Shown: positions 16,134 to 23,667 of the stretch, piece after piece
How the letters are laid out: each line of letters opens with the position of its first letter
Numbering within the stretch: the stretch's first letter is position 1
NCBI GenBank assembly: GCA_034421575.1
Contig: DAOUKG010000035.1
Coordinates: 1 to 64,000 of the forward strand
Origin: VXLM01 sp034421575
GTDB lineage: Bacteria; Chloroflexota; Dehalococcoidia; Lucifugimonadales; VXLM01
Reading direction: 5' to 3'
Length of the DNA: 64,000 bases
Position numbers and translations under genes: made by a program
The notes under the pieces: model-generated
What the model saw: only the letters and a program-made list of their open reading frames with translations
Database searches by the model: none
What the model was told of the DNA's origin: nothing

Positions 16134-16339
16134 TTAGAACTCCCGACGATTGATTTGCAGCTGCCCAAGCATTGATGCCAAAGTTCCGGGGGCTATCTCA
16201 CCGTGCTGTACAGTGGTGCTTCTGTTACCGATAGTGAGTTTGCCGTGGCTGCCTTCCCCCGGCTGGGATCGAAAATGAAGTCTAGGCCGTTCTTGCGGGC
16301 GTATCGGCGAGCTCATCTCACGAACTCCTTTCCGTTCAT
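16134..16339 (-). pseudogene. hicA: hicA toxin remnant with nonsense codon and frameshift
   Basis: From an ATG at 16339 (an AAGGAG lies inside the 5' end) the minus strand reads MNGKEFVR, then TGA at 16315-16313, then ARRYARKNGLDFIFDPSRG; after a run of five C (plus strand 16256-16260) the sense continues one frame over as GSHGKLTIGNRSTTVQHGE, then IAPGTLASMLGQLQINRREF. Stitched together this is a full HicA of about 68 residues, including the GSH catalytic histidine. Two lesions, one probable CGA-to-TGA change and one base missing from the homopolymer, make it non-functional as written. A 60-codon frame from ATG 16316 exists but its first 20 residues are out of the HicA frame. A sequencing error could explain the homopolymer shift but not both. 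Confidence 0.75.
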
Positions 16340-16382
16340 ATATCTATGATTGCACAGGAGAATGCGCGCATCAAAACGCCGC

Positions 16383-16934
16383 CTACACCATGTGCCGTCT
16401 GATTTCCTCGGCGATTTCATACTCGCGTTCGAGGCTGACGGTCACGTCATGCGCCGGTGAGGTCGGTACCTTCCCTTCAAGAGTGGCGATGTGTGGAGGG
16501 CCGTTGCCCCAGTCGCTGCCAACCCTGCGACGGGGGACGACGTGCATGTGGAAGTGCGGCGCGGATTGCCCGGCGACAACGCCGTTGTTTTGTATGAGAT
16601 TCAGGCCTTGGGGGTCGTATGCACGGATGAGCGCGTCGGCCACGCGGCGGGCTGCGCGCATGACGGCCATGGCCTCATCGTTCGTCAAGTCGAACAGGGT
16701 TTGGGCGTGACGGCGGGCACAAACCAGGACTTGGCCCAGTTCGAACTGCTGCCAGTTGACCATGGTTACGGTCTGCTCCGTCTCCTCGACGATCCCCTTG
16801 TCCTCGCGTCCGGCGATTGCCTCGCAGAGAAAGCACGGGTCTTCCGGGCGCGGCAGTGTGCCCCGTCGCGCGCCGCCGGGATTGGGAGGTATTTCAATAG
16901 GCAACTGTCCCTCCTTGCCGAGTTTTTTCGACAC
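16383..16934 (-). CDS. HIT-family nucleotide-binding hydrolase
   Basis: Histidine-triad protein, 183 residues. HIT proteins hydrolyse or transfer nucleoside monophosphates from dinucleoside polyphosphates or AMP-amidates. The signature HFHMHVVPR (about 128-136) holds the three histidines. An N-terminal 'CFLCEAIAGRED' recalls the zinc-binding CxxC at the front of many bacterial HIT proteins. 'NWQQFELGQVLVCARRH' and 'GLNLIQNNG' match the central strands. It follows lipA by 57 bases on the same strand, so they are probably cotranscribed. A GalT-like uridylyltransferase is less likely given its size. Confidence 0.88.
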   Translation of the reverse strand: MSKKLGKEGQLPIEIPPNPGGARRGTLPRPEDPCFLCEAIAGREDKGIVEETEQTVTMVNWQQFELGQVLVCARRHAQTLFDLTNDEAMAVMRAARRVADALIRAYDPQGLNLIQNNGVVAGQSAPHFHMHVVPRRRVGSDWGNGPPHIATLEGKVPTSPAHDVTVSLEREYEIAEEIRRHMV

Positions 16935-16991
16935 GTGCAGAATCGCGGATCACTCAGTTCAGATGGACGGTTTGAGGTGGGATGAACCCGT

Positions 16992-17873
16992 CTAGGCCAA
17001 AACCGCTGTCTTCGTAGCGGATGCGTGCTGTTCGTCCGCGTGGTACGAGCTTCGCACCAGCGGGCCGGACGCGACGTGACTGAACCCCAGCGACGTTCCG
17101 ATCTCGGCCAGTTCGTCGAACTCGCTGGGGGTATACCACTTCGCGAGAGCAACATGCTTCTTGGAGGGACGCAGGTACTGGCCGATGGTCAGGAGGTCGC
17201 AGTCGACAGAGCGCAGGTCGCGCATCGTCTCGATGATCTCGTCCCAGCTTTCGCCGAGGCCGACCATCATCCCGGACTTGGTCACGGCGTTGGGAGCGAT
17301 GTCCTTGGCGTTCGCCAATAGCTCCAGCGATCCGTCGTAATCACCCTTGGGCCGAACGCGGGTGAAGACGCGCCGCACCGTCTCGATGTTGTGGTTCAGC
17401 GTGTCGGGCCCGGCGTCCATCACCTTCCTGAGCGCGTCGCGGTCGCCCTGGAAGTCGGGTATCAACACCTCGATCTTGGTGTTCGGCATCCGCTTGCGGA
17501 CCTGGCGAATGGTCTGCGCGAAGATGAACGCTCCACCGTCCGGCAGGTCGTCGCGGTCGACCGAGGTAATCACGGCGTAGCGAAGGCCCATCTGCTCCAC
17601 GGTATCGGCAACGCGGACAGGCTCAAGCAGGTCGATTCCCTCAGGCTTGCCGGTGTCCACGGCACAGTAGGCGCAGGCACGAGTGCAGATATCGCCAAGA
17701 ATCATGAACGTAGCGGTTCCCCGGTCCCAGCACTCTCCGATGTTGGGGCACTGGGCCTCGGCGCAAACGGTGTTCAGTTGAGCGCCCTCCAGCAGACCCT
17801 TGATCTGCCGGTAGCCCTCGCTGCCCGGCATCTTGACCTTCAGCCACTGTGGCAACCGTCGTTCTGCGACCAT
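16992..17873 (-). CDS. lipA: Lipoyl synthase
   Basis: Radical SAM enzyme of 293 residues that inserts two sulfurs into octanoyl groups on lipoyl domains. The auxiliary cluster cysteines are in 'CAEAQCPNIGEC' (about 38-49), the radical SAM CxxxCxxC in 'CTRACAYC' (about 63-70), and the C-terminal RSSY motif ('GPLVRSSYHAD') supplies the serine ligand. 'AVITSVDRDDLPDGGA' and 'NHNIETV' are family signatures. The ATG at 17873 has GGTGGGGG just upstream. lipB is not in the window. Confidence 0.97.
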   Translation of the reverse strand: MVAERRLPQWLKVKMPGSEGYRQIKGLLEGAQLNTVCAEAQCPNIGECWDRGTATFMILGDICTRACAYCAVDTGKPEGIDLLEPVRVADTVEQMGLRYAVITSVDRDDLPDGGAFIFAQTIRQVRKRMPNTKIEVLIPDFQGDRDALRKVMDAGPDTLNHNIETVRRVFTRVRPKGDYDGSLELLANAKDIAPNAVTKSGMMVGLGESWDEIIETMRDLRSVDCDLLTIGQYLRPSKKHVALAKWYTPSEFDELAEIGTSLGFSHVASGPLVRSSYHADEQHASATKTAVLA

Positions 17874-17952
17874 GATTCCCCCACCGAAACGTGGACTCTA
17901 TGTTATCAGAGACGAAGGGGAGGGCGCGAAAAGCATTGCGGAGTGGTGTAGT

Positions 17953-18081
17953 TGTTCAGTCTTGGTGAGGGGGACGCCCTCACCCTAGCCCTCTCCCGCG
18001 AACGGGAGAGGGGACTGGATTCCCGCCTACGCGGGAATGACGGGTGGGCTGTGTGTCGGGCGGTCTCATGAAATCTGAACA
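17953..18081. repeat. MITE-like element, family 2 (129 bp)
   Basis: Ends are TGTTCAGTCTTGGTGAGG on the left and the near-complement CTCATGAAATCTGAACA on the right. Inside are two REP-type palindromes: one from CCCTCTCCCG..CGGGAGAGGG and one from ATTCCCGCC..GGCGGGAAT-like arms (CCCGCCTACGCGGG). Relatives are at 21447-21605, 42022-42127 and 56440-56543. The rest of the gap to 18205 holds a partial GCTCTTCGCCGGAATGACGG copy and nothing coding. Confidence 0.6.
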
Positions 18082-18205
18082 GTCACCACCGCAGAGACTG
18101 TTTCAGAGGGGTACGTGGCAAGCTCTTCGCCGGAATGACGGGTGGGCTGTGGGCAGGGGGTAGACGCGCCTACAAAATGAAACGGCTTCGGATTTGACGA
18201 AAGAC

Positions 18206-18234
18206 TTTACCGGCAAGATGCGCTTGACTATACT
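18206..18234 (+). promoter_or_regulatory. Promoter for the Nudix gene, possibly giving a leaderless mRNA
   Basis: TTTACC, 17-base spacer, TATACT ending at 18234. The ATG at 18241 is only six bases beyond the -10 box, where transcription itself would start, and no ribosome binding site lies between. Confidence 0.5.
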
Positions 18235-18240
18235 TCCCCA

Positions 18241-19008
18241 ATGGAAACGCTCAGCGCGACTCCCAACCCCTTCGGCGGTATCGTCCCTGACCCTGACCTT
18301 CTCCCCGCTGACCCTTCGGAGTTTGCGTCCCGGCTCAAATTCTCCCTCAAGGAATGGACGGATACAGGCTATAAGCTCATCTGGCTGGAAGTCCCGCTGA
18401 CCAATGCAGGGCTGGTCCCCGTTGCCGCCGGTGAGGGTTTCACGTACCACCACGCCGACGACAGCTACGTGATGATGCTCAAGAGGCTGGAGGATGAGGC
18501 ATTCGTGCCGAACTACTCGACGCACTACATCGGCGCGGGCGGGGTCGTGATCAACGCCGACAACGAGATCCTGGTGGTTCGCGAGAAGCGAGGAGGAGTT
18601 GGTTCCGGCTCCTTCAAGCTGCCGGGCGGGCACTTACACGAGGAGGAGCATCTGGCCGACGCCGTTGTGCGCGAGGTCTTCGAGGAGACGGGCATCCAGT
18701 CGCGATTCGTCTCCCTCGTGTGTTTCCGACACCAACATGCCTACCGTCACGGCAAGTCGGACATCTACTTCGTCTGCCGTCTGGAGCCGCTGACAAACAG
18801 CATCGCCATGCAGGAAGACGAGATCGCCGAGTGTGTGTGGATGCCGGTAGAAGCGTACTTGGATGCCGAGAGCGTCAGCATCTTCAACAAGGAGATCGTG
18901 CGCGCGGCGATCGAGACGCCGGGATTCGGGCCAATCGCCATCGACGGCTACCGCGATCCGGACAAGGTCGAGGTGTTTTTTCCCAAAGACGGTGTGGGTC
19001 CAGGATAA
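18241..19008 (+). CDS. Nudix hydrolase (NUDT6-like, with pre-Nudix domain)
   Basis: A 255-residue Nudix protein. The Nudix box GX5EX7REUXEEXGU is intact in 'GGHLHEEEHLADAVVREV' plus 'FEETGI' (about 128-150), giving the Mg2+-binding glutamates. The first 90 residues ('FKFSLKEWTDTGYKLIWLEVPL'-type segment, 'GFTYHHADDSYVMMLKRL', 'THYIGAGGVV') match the pre-Nudix domain of eukaryotic NUDT6/plant NUDT2-10 proteins, an unusual architecture among bacterial Nudix enzymes. Substrates in that group include ADP-ribose and NADH, but I cannot assign one. A small gene and a HAD hydrolase follow on the same strand. Confidence 0.88.
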   Translation: METLSATPNPFGGIVPDPDLLPADPSEFASRLKFSLKEWTDTGYKLIWLEVPLTNAGLVPVAAGEGFTYHHADDSYVMMLKRLEDEAFVPNYSTHYIGAGGVVINADNEILVVREKRGGVGSGSFKLPGGHLHEEEHLADAVVREVFEETGIQSRFVSLVCFRHQHAYRHGKSDIYFVCRLEPLTNSIAMQEDEIAECVWMPVEAYLDAESVSIFNKEIVRAAIETPGFGPIAIDGYRDPDKVEVFFPKDGVGPG

Positions 19009-19017
19009 CCGGAAACC

Positions 19018-19305
19018 GTGACGACTGAAGTCTCCATAGAAGGCATTGCGCGAGCGCTCGAACACGCCAATCAGCGGAGCGAAGCTCTCCTCGAAGTTCT
19101 GCGCGCCCTCCAGAGGGCGGTACCGGCGGATGAGGAAGGATCTTCGTCCGAGTTGAAGGAGACCTTGACGAACCTCATCATCATGCGGACGCGCCTCAAC
19201 GAGCGGCAGTCGGCCCTTCCCGCACTGCTGAGCGAGGCGGCCGGTCAAGGCTTGACTTCCATCTCTCTACCCGACGACGTGGCGGAGCAACTGCACCTGA
19301 CGTGA
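19018..19305 (+). CDS. Hypothetical small helical protein (95 aa)
   Basis: GTG start ten bases after the Nudix stop, ending with a TGA that overlaps the next gene's GTG (GTGA), so it is translated between two real genes. The protein is rich in Glu, Leu and Ala, with predicted helices over residues 8-35 and 43-75 and no recognised motif, signal peptide or membrane span. It ends 'ISLPDDVAEQLHLT'. I do not recognise the family. Its position suggests a helper of the adjacent enzymes, which is speculation. Confidence 0.6.
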   Translation: MTTEVSIEGIARALEHANQRSEALLEVLRALQRAVPADEEGSSSELKETLTNLIIMRTRLNERQSALPALLSEAAGQGLTSISLPDDVAEQLHLT

Positions 19306-19994
19306 GATACCGGGCCGTCATCTTCGACCTGTATGGGACGTTGGTGGATGAACTCAGAAACCCACGCAGACAAGAACTGAAATACCGGCGCTGGAAGTCG
19401 AAAGCTGCCGCCATTCTCCGAATTCCCGTCGACGATTTTACGCGTGTGTGGTCGGAGACCGTTCCGGGGCAGAGTATTGGCGAGATCGCAGGGGGCCGTG
19501 CTCCATACGAGCTCATATGTGACACCCTTGAGGTTGGCGTGAGTGAAGATCAATTGGAACACGCCGCCGAAGTTGGCTTGGAGTACGTCCGAAGTGCCCT
19601 GAAGCCAAGGGACGGTTCGATTGAGACGTTGGGAAGACTCCGCGATGCGGGCGCTAGGACCGGGGTCATAAGCAACTGCCTCGGCGACACCAGCGAATTG
19701 TGGTCTTCCACGCCATTCGCGCCCCTATTGGACGCGTCTATTCTCTCGTTTGACGTTGGCCTGGTGAAACCCGACCATAGAATCTACGTAGTGGCTTGCG
19801 ACCGTCTCGGAGTCGAACCCGGCGACTGCCTGTTCGTCGGCGACGGTGGGAGCAACGAGCTAACCGGCGCGACGAACGCCGGGATGGAAGCGGTGCTCAT
19901 TCGTGCCTCGGATGATACCGAGAACGGTGACCGCGAGGACTGGCAGGGCAGGAGAATCTCGTCGGTGGCCGAGGTTCTGAAGCTGGTGGAGTGA
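19302..19994 (+). CDS. HAD-superfamily hydrolase (subfamily IA)
   Basis: A 230-residue HAD phosphatase or dehalogenase. Motif I 'VIFDLYGTLVDE' (D8, D/Y variant 'DLYGT') is at the start. A helical cap follows at about 20-90. Motif II is 'GVISNCLGDT' near 115, motif III the lysine in 'GLVKPDHRIY' near 150, and motif IV 'CLFVGDGGSNELTGATNAG' near 172. The tyrosine after the nucleophile occurs in several HAD-IA members. It starts with GTG, four bases inside the preceding gene. Likely substrate is a small phosphate ester. Confidence 0.88.
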   Translation: MRYRAVIFDLYGTLVDELRNPRRQELKYRRWKSKAAAILRIPVDDFTRVWSETVPGQSIGEIAGGRAPYELICDTLEVGVSEDQLEHAAEVGLEYVRSALKPRDGSIETLGRLRDAGARTGVISNCLGDTSELWSSTPFAPLLDASILSFDVGLVKPDHRIYVVACDRLGVEPGDCLFVGDGGSNELTGATNAGMEAVLIRASDDTENGDREDWQGRRISSVAEVLKLVE

Positions 19995-20055
19995 GTAGGC
20001 TCGACCCTTCGACAGGCTCAGGGTGAACGGGTATGTTTGTGTGCACCCTCTGACG

Positions 20056-21306
20056 CTAGCCGCCATTCTCCCAGCCGGCGATGAACGACTCGGTATCGAC
20101 GCCGTCGGGCAGGTCGCTGAAGTAGTAGCGCATTGGGCCTGACTGGAATGACGGCTCGAACATCTCCTCGTCGGCCTGCAGCATCCCATCCAGCGTCTCG
20201 AACCGCGTCCACAGGACCTTCGACTCCTCATCGGTGAACCTGTCCGCGAAGTCCGGTCCCCAGTTCAGGGTGATTTCATGGGTCGACGACGCGCGGCTTC
20301 GGGACTCCTCCGGCGCGTCGAAACCCGGGTCCTTCAGCGCCCGGATGTGCAGCGCGGCCTTCGAGAGGTAGATCGTGAGAACCGTCTTGCCGTGGGGTCC
20401 CGCGCCGGGCTGCAGCGAATCCAGCGCCGCCCGGTAGCCGCCAGCGTCCCTGGAGATGACGGCGCGGAGGGCTGCCTCGGTGGCGTTCTTCATGTCTGCG
20501 CCGCGGCGAACGAAGGTCTCGAATTTGTCTCTTGCCGTTGGAGCGAGGCTTTCGGCGAAGCCCATCTCCGGGTACTGCCCGAATATCGCGTGGCCGCCGT
20601 GGAGGGTACGACGCTTCTTGGTCGTGTAGTTGCTGCCTGTGTGGAGGAGGAAGTTGCTGTAGACGACGCCGTCTCCGGCGTTCAGCTCGACGGCAATGCC
20701 CTCGGCGGCGTTCTGAAGGCGTTCGTTCGAGATCTCAGAATACCCCGCCATGTCTTTCATGAACTCGGCATTCTCCCTGTCGGTGTTGCGTCTGCGGTGG
20801 CTGCCGGGGACGACCCAGAGGACGCTGTCGTCGTACATCGGCACGTTCCACTGGGTGTATCTCGGCCCGTTCTCCATCAGGTCGGCCGCAAGCGCGTCCA
20901 TGGGGGCCATGTCAATCGGATGGACGTCGCGATGCCAGCCCGTGCCGCCCGGCCAGTCGCGCACAGGGTTGCACATCATCATCATGCTGGTGACGTTGGG
21001 CTGGGGATTGCACAGGAGCTGCGAGGCGATATCCAGCGTCTTGTCGGCAACCCAGAAGTCTTCGACGACATTTGCAGTCTCCTCGTTGATCAGCCCGGGC
21101 TGCTCCATGTGGACGCGGGGCTGCCGTACCATATCGTGCTGTCCGCCCGGTGGATCGTCAGGCCCTCGCTCGCTGGCCCAGACCGCCTTTTGCCTATCCA
21201 GGATGGTCTCGCAACTGGCGCGCATGGCCTCCAGCTTGTCCGGCGGAATCACGTTCCGAAGAATCAGGAATCCCTGCTCCATGAACTTGTCCCGGTCAAC
21301 TCTCAT
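20056..21306 (-). CDS. Phytanoyl-CoA dioxygenase (PhyH) family protein
   Basis: Fe(II)/2-oxoglutarate oxygenase-like protein of 416 residues. The facial triad is H125 and D127 in 'WHRDVHPID' and H222 in 'LLHTGSNY', and R233 (KKRRTLHGG) could hold 2-oxoglutarate. 'VLWVVPGSHRRR' is the family's conserved strand. I start at ATG 21306 (MRVDRDKFMEQGFLILRNV), because the frame upstream is low-complexity and unrelated to the fold; GAGG lies just upstream. It has its own promoter. A second PhyH protein at 33-34.4 kb suggests a shared hydroxylation theme with the large paralogs, but nothing in the sequence gives the substrate. Confidence 0.85.
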   Translation of the reverse strand: MRVDRDKFMEQGFLILRNVIPPDKLEAMRASCETILDRQKAVWASERGPDDPPGGQHDMVRQPRVHMEQPGLINEETANVVEDFWVADKTLDIASQLLCNPQPNVTSMMMMCNPVRDWPGGTGWHRDVHPIDMAPMDALAADLMENGPRYTQWNVPMYDDSVLWVVPGSHRRRNTDRENAEFMKDMAGYSEISNERLQNAAEGIAVELNAGDGVVYSNFLLHTGSNYTTKKRRTLHGGHAIFGQYPEMGFAESLAPTARDKFETFVRRGADMKNATEAALRAVISRDAGGYRAALDSLQPGAGPHGKTVLTIYLSKAALHIRALKDPGFDAPEESRSRASSTHEITLNWGPDFADRFTDEESKVLWTRFETLDGMLQADEEMFEPSFQSGPMRYYFSDLPDGVDTESFIAGWENGG

Positions 21307-21396
21307 ATCTTGTGTTCCTCTCGCCGGAGGTGAATTGCTCGACGCTACCCCGTGACCATTTGAAGTGTCGACGGTTCGGGCGCATGAGTGCGGGCG

Positions 21397-21425
21397 ATTA
21401 AAGCATGCGGGAGTGGTGGTTGCAA
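21397..21425 (-). promoter_or_regulatory. Sigma70 promoter for the PhyH gene
   Basis: On the minus strand TTGCAA (21425-21420), 17-base spacer, TTTAAT (21402-21397), 91 bases before the ATG at 21306. Confidence 0.6.
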
Positions 21426-21446
21426 GAGAACTGAGTGGCGCATGAG

Positions 21447-21605
21447 TGTTCAGTCTTGGTGAGGTAAGTACCCTCACCCTCTACCTCGAACGGGAGAGGG
21501 GATTAGATTCCCGCTTTCGCGGGAATGACGGCGGTTATGCAAAGGTCTCCCTACCCGGGAATGACGGTGGGTTGCGTGTGTTGAACGCTCTCACGAAGTC
21601 TGACA
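21447..21605. repeat. MITE-like element, family 2 (long variant)
   Basis: Left end TGTTCAGTCTTGGTGAGG, right end CTCACGAAGTCTGACA. It contains the CCCTC/GGGAG palindrome, ATTCCCGCTT..CGCGGGAAT, and an extra ACCCGGGAATGACGG copy, which makes it longer than the copy at 17953. The rest of the gap to 21782 holds a possible extended -10 (TGGTATAAC at 21711-21719) for the ABC genes. Confidence 0.6.
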
Positions 21606-21782
21606 GTTACGCTGTGAGAGGAATGGTTCAATATCATGCCATTTTGGTGGTACACTACCTCGCAGGGCCTTTTCGGCGGGCCGCAAGCATTATCCCTGAG
21701 CAAGTTGATTGTGGTATAACTGCGTGTCGCGTCGAAGGTAGGCTAATCTCGATCAAGACGTATTGGGCACTTAGGAACGGAA

Positions 21783-22712
21783 ATGAACGGCCAGTCGGAC
21801 AACATAGTCATTCGCGCGTCGAACATAGAGAAGCTGTATGGAGAGGTCGTCGCCGTGGACGGCGTTTCCTTCGCGGTGAGGCGTGGCGAGACGTATGGGC
21901 TTCTGGGTCCCAACGGGGCAGGCAAGACCACCACGATGCGTCTCATGAGCGGTCTTTCTCCGCTGACCGGCGGGGAGTTGACTGTGGCGGGCATAGACGT
22001 GTCCCGGCAGGCGAGGGAAGTTCGCAACGTCCTGGGCGTGGTGACGCAGCAGGACGGGCTCGACACGGACCTCAACGCAAGGGACAACCTCGTCGTGTAC
22101 GGATTCATCGCCGGACTTTCACACGCAGAGGCCGAGGAGAGGGCCGACGCCGTTTTGATGTACTTCGATCTCACCGACAAGGCCGACGAGGAAATCGACA
22201 ACCTCTCGGGCGGCATGAAGAGACGCCTCGCCATTGCGAGGGCATTCATGACGAAGCCCCAGGTCATCGTCCTCGACGAGCCCACGACCGGCCTTGACCC
22301 GCACGGACGCAACAGCGTCTGGCAGGAGCTTGAGACAATGAAGCAGGCGGGGGTAACGGTATTCATGTCCACGCACTACATGGATGAGGCCGCGGCGCTG
22401 TGCGACAGGCTGGCCATCATGCACCATGGCAAGATACTGGCTGAGGGAGCGCCGGACGAGCTGGTGAACCTTCACGCAGGCACGGAAATGGCGCAGGTGC
22501 GAGTCTCCAACGGTTCGCGTCAAGACGTGGTCAAGTGGATACAGGAGGCAGGGTTCGACTACCGGGAGGCGGGGGCGATGATCACGGTGGCCTCACGCGG
22601 CGGCGTCCGGCCGGACCTGTCGGCTCTCGATGGAGTGCGCGTGTCGTATCGGCCCTCCAACCTTGAGGATGTCTTCCTGACCGTGGCGGGCACGGAGCTT
22701 ACGAACGAGTAA
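21783..22712 (+). CDS. ABC-2 type exporter, ATP-binding subunit
   Basis: ATPase of 309 residues of the DrrA/CcmA type. Walker A 'GPNGAGKTTT' (about 42-51), signature 'LSGGMKRR' (about 141-148), Walker B 'VIVLDEPTTGLDP' (about 158-170) and H-loop 'MSTHYMDEA' are intact. The C-terminal 90 residues form the DrrA-type accessory domain ending 'LEDVFLTVAGTEL'. It pairs with the permease that starts at the last base of its stop codon (TAATG). This exporter class moves drugs, polysaccharides or lipids; the cargo is unknown. Confidence 0.95.
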   Translation: MNGQSDNIVIRASNIEKLYGEVVAVDGVSFAVRRGETYGLLGPNGAGKTTTMRLMSGLSPLTGGELTVAGIDVSRQAREVRNVLGVVTQQDGLDTDLNARDNLVVYGFIAGLSHAEAEERADAVLMYFDLTDKADEEIDNLSGGMKRRLAIARAFMTKPQVIVLDEPTTGLDPHGRNSVWQELETMKQAGVTVFMSTHYMDEAAALCDRLAIMHHGKILAEGAPDELVNLHAGTEMAQVRVSNGSRQDVVKWIQEAGFDYREAGAMITVASRGGVRPDLSALDGVRVSYRPSNLEDVFLTVAGTELTNE

Positions 22713-23500
22713 TGTTAGCTGCACAAGGCACGTACATCGGTGGGATAAGGCTTCGCAGCATAACCGGGATCTGGTTTCGTCACGCCCTGGTGCTGCGGCG
22801 CACGTGGATACCCTCTTCGACGTGGTACTTCGTCGAGCCCTTCGTGGCGCTGATGGCGCTAGCCCTCGGCGTTGGCGCGCTGGTAGGCGACGTTAACGGT
22901 GTTCCCTACGCTCAATTCGTTACGCCCGGCATCATTGCCGGCTCCGCCATGTTCCATGCCATCTTCGAGTGCTCGTGGGGGGCCTTCTTCCGCATCCAGA
23001 AGGGACTGTACGAAACGACCATGACCGCGCCCGTCAACACGCGGGAAATCGCCATGGGCGATATATCGTGGGCCATGAGCAGGGCGCTGATAACGGCCAC
23101 CTGCATCGGGGTCGTAGCGGCCATTCTGGGATGGATCGATCCCGTCACGGTACTTGGCATATTGCTGGTGGCGGCGATGATCGGGATGCAGTTCGGCGCT
23201 ATGGGCCTCATATTCGCGGCGCTGTCGCCGAACGTGCATATCCTTTCCCTGACGTTTACGGTGGTGGCGTCGCCGCTCTTCTTCTTCAGCGGGGCATTCT
23301 TCCCCGTATCCGTGCTGCCGGAGTGGGTGGAGCCGATTGCATGGGTTGCGCCTCTGACGCCATTGGTACACCTGGCGCGAGGATTCGTCACGGCATCTCT
23401 GGATATCTCCCACCTCTACTCCGCGCTGTACGTGCTGCTCCTGACGGCCGTGATGTTCCCCATCTCAGTGAGGTTGCTGCATCGTCGGCTGGTGAAGTAG
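22712..23500 (+). CDS. ABC-2 type exporter, permease subunit
   Basis: A 262-residue integral membrane protein with six hydrophobic segments, of the ABC-2/DrrB type. The family's 'GIIAGSAMFHAIFECSWG', 'RIQKGLYETTMTAPV' and C-terminal 'FFFSGAFFPVSVLPEWVEPIAWVAPLTPLVHLARG' segments are clear. Its start overlaps the ATPase stop by one base, so the two are translationally coupled and form one transporter. Confidence 0.93.
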   Translation: MLAAQGTYIGGIRLRSITGIWFRHALVLRRTWIPSSTWYFVEPFVALMALALGVGALVGDVNGVPYAQFVTPGIIAGSAMFHAIFECSWGAFFRIQKGLYETTMTAPVNTREIAMGDISWAMSRALITATCIGVVAAILGWIDPVTVLGILLVAAMIGMQFGAMGLIFAALSPNVHILSLTFTVVASPLFFFSGAFFPVSVLPEWVEPIAWVAPLTPLVHLARGFVTASLDISHLYSALYVLLLTAVMFPISVRLLHRRLVK

Positions 23501-23667
23501 GCATTGTCGTTGTCGGCTCTTGAGCAAAACGACAGTCGCTCAACGGCGCGGAGTCAATCGCACCAAACTTAGCAAGGGTGAGCGTCCTAGCAGAGTGTTC
23601 TTCACCCTTCGACAGGCTCAGGGCGAACGTAAGTCTTTGGGCTGTTCAAATTGAAGCGAATTTACTC
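23501..23667. repeat. Short repeat-bearing gap between convergent genes
   Basis: Contains one CCCTTCGACAGGCTCAGG module (about 23603-23620), shared with many gaps in this window, and no other recognisable feature. Confidence 0.5.

Noticed and set aside
16134..16316. Intact short HicA from ATG 16316
   Set aside because: Its first 20 residues are out of the HicA frame; the homologous N-terminus is in another frame and contains a stop, so the gene is better called a pseudogene.
20278..21333. Plus-strand frame of 351 codons opposite the PhyH gene
   Set aside because: Antisense shadow; the minus strand encodes a clear PhyH protein with its iron ligands.
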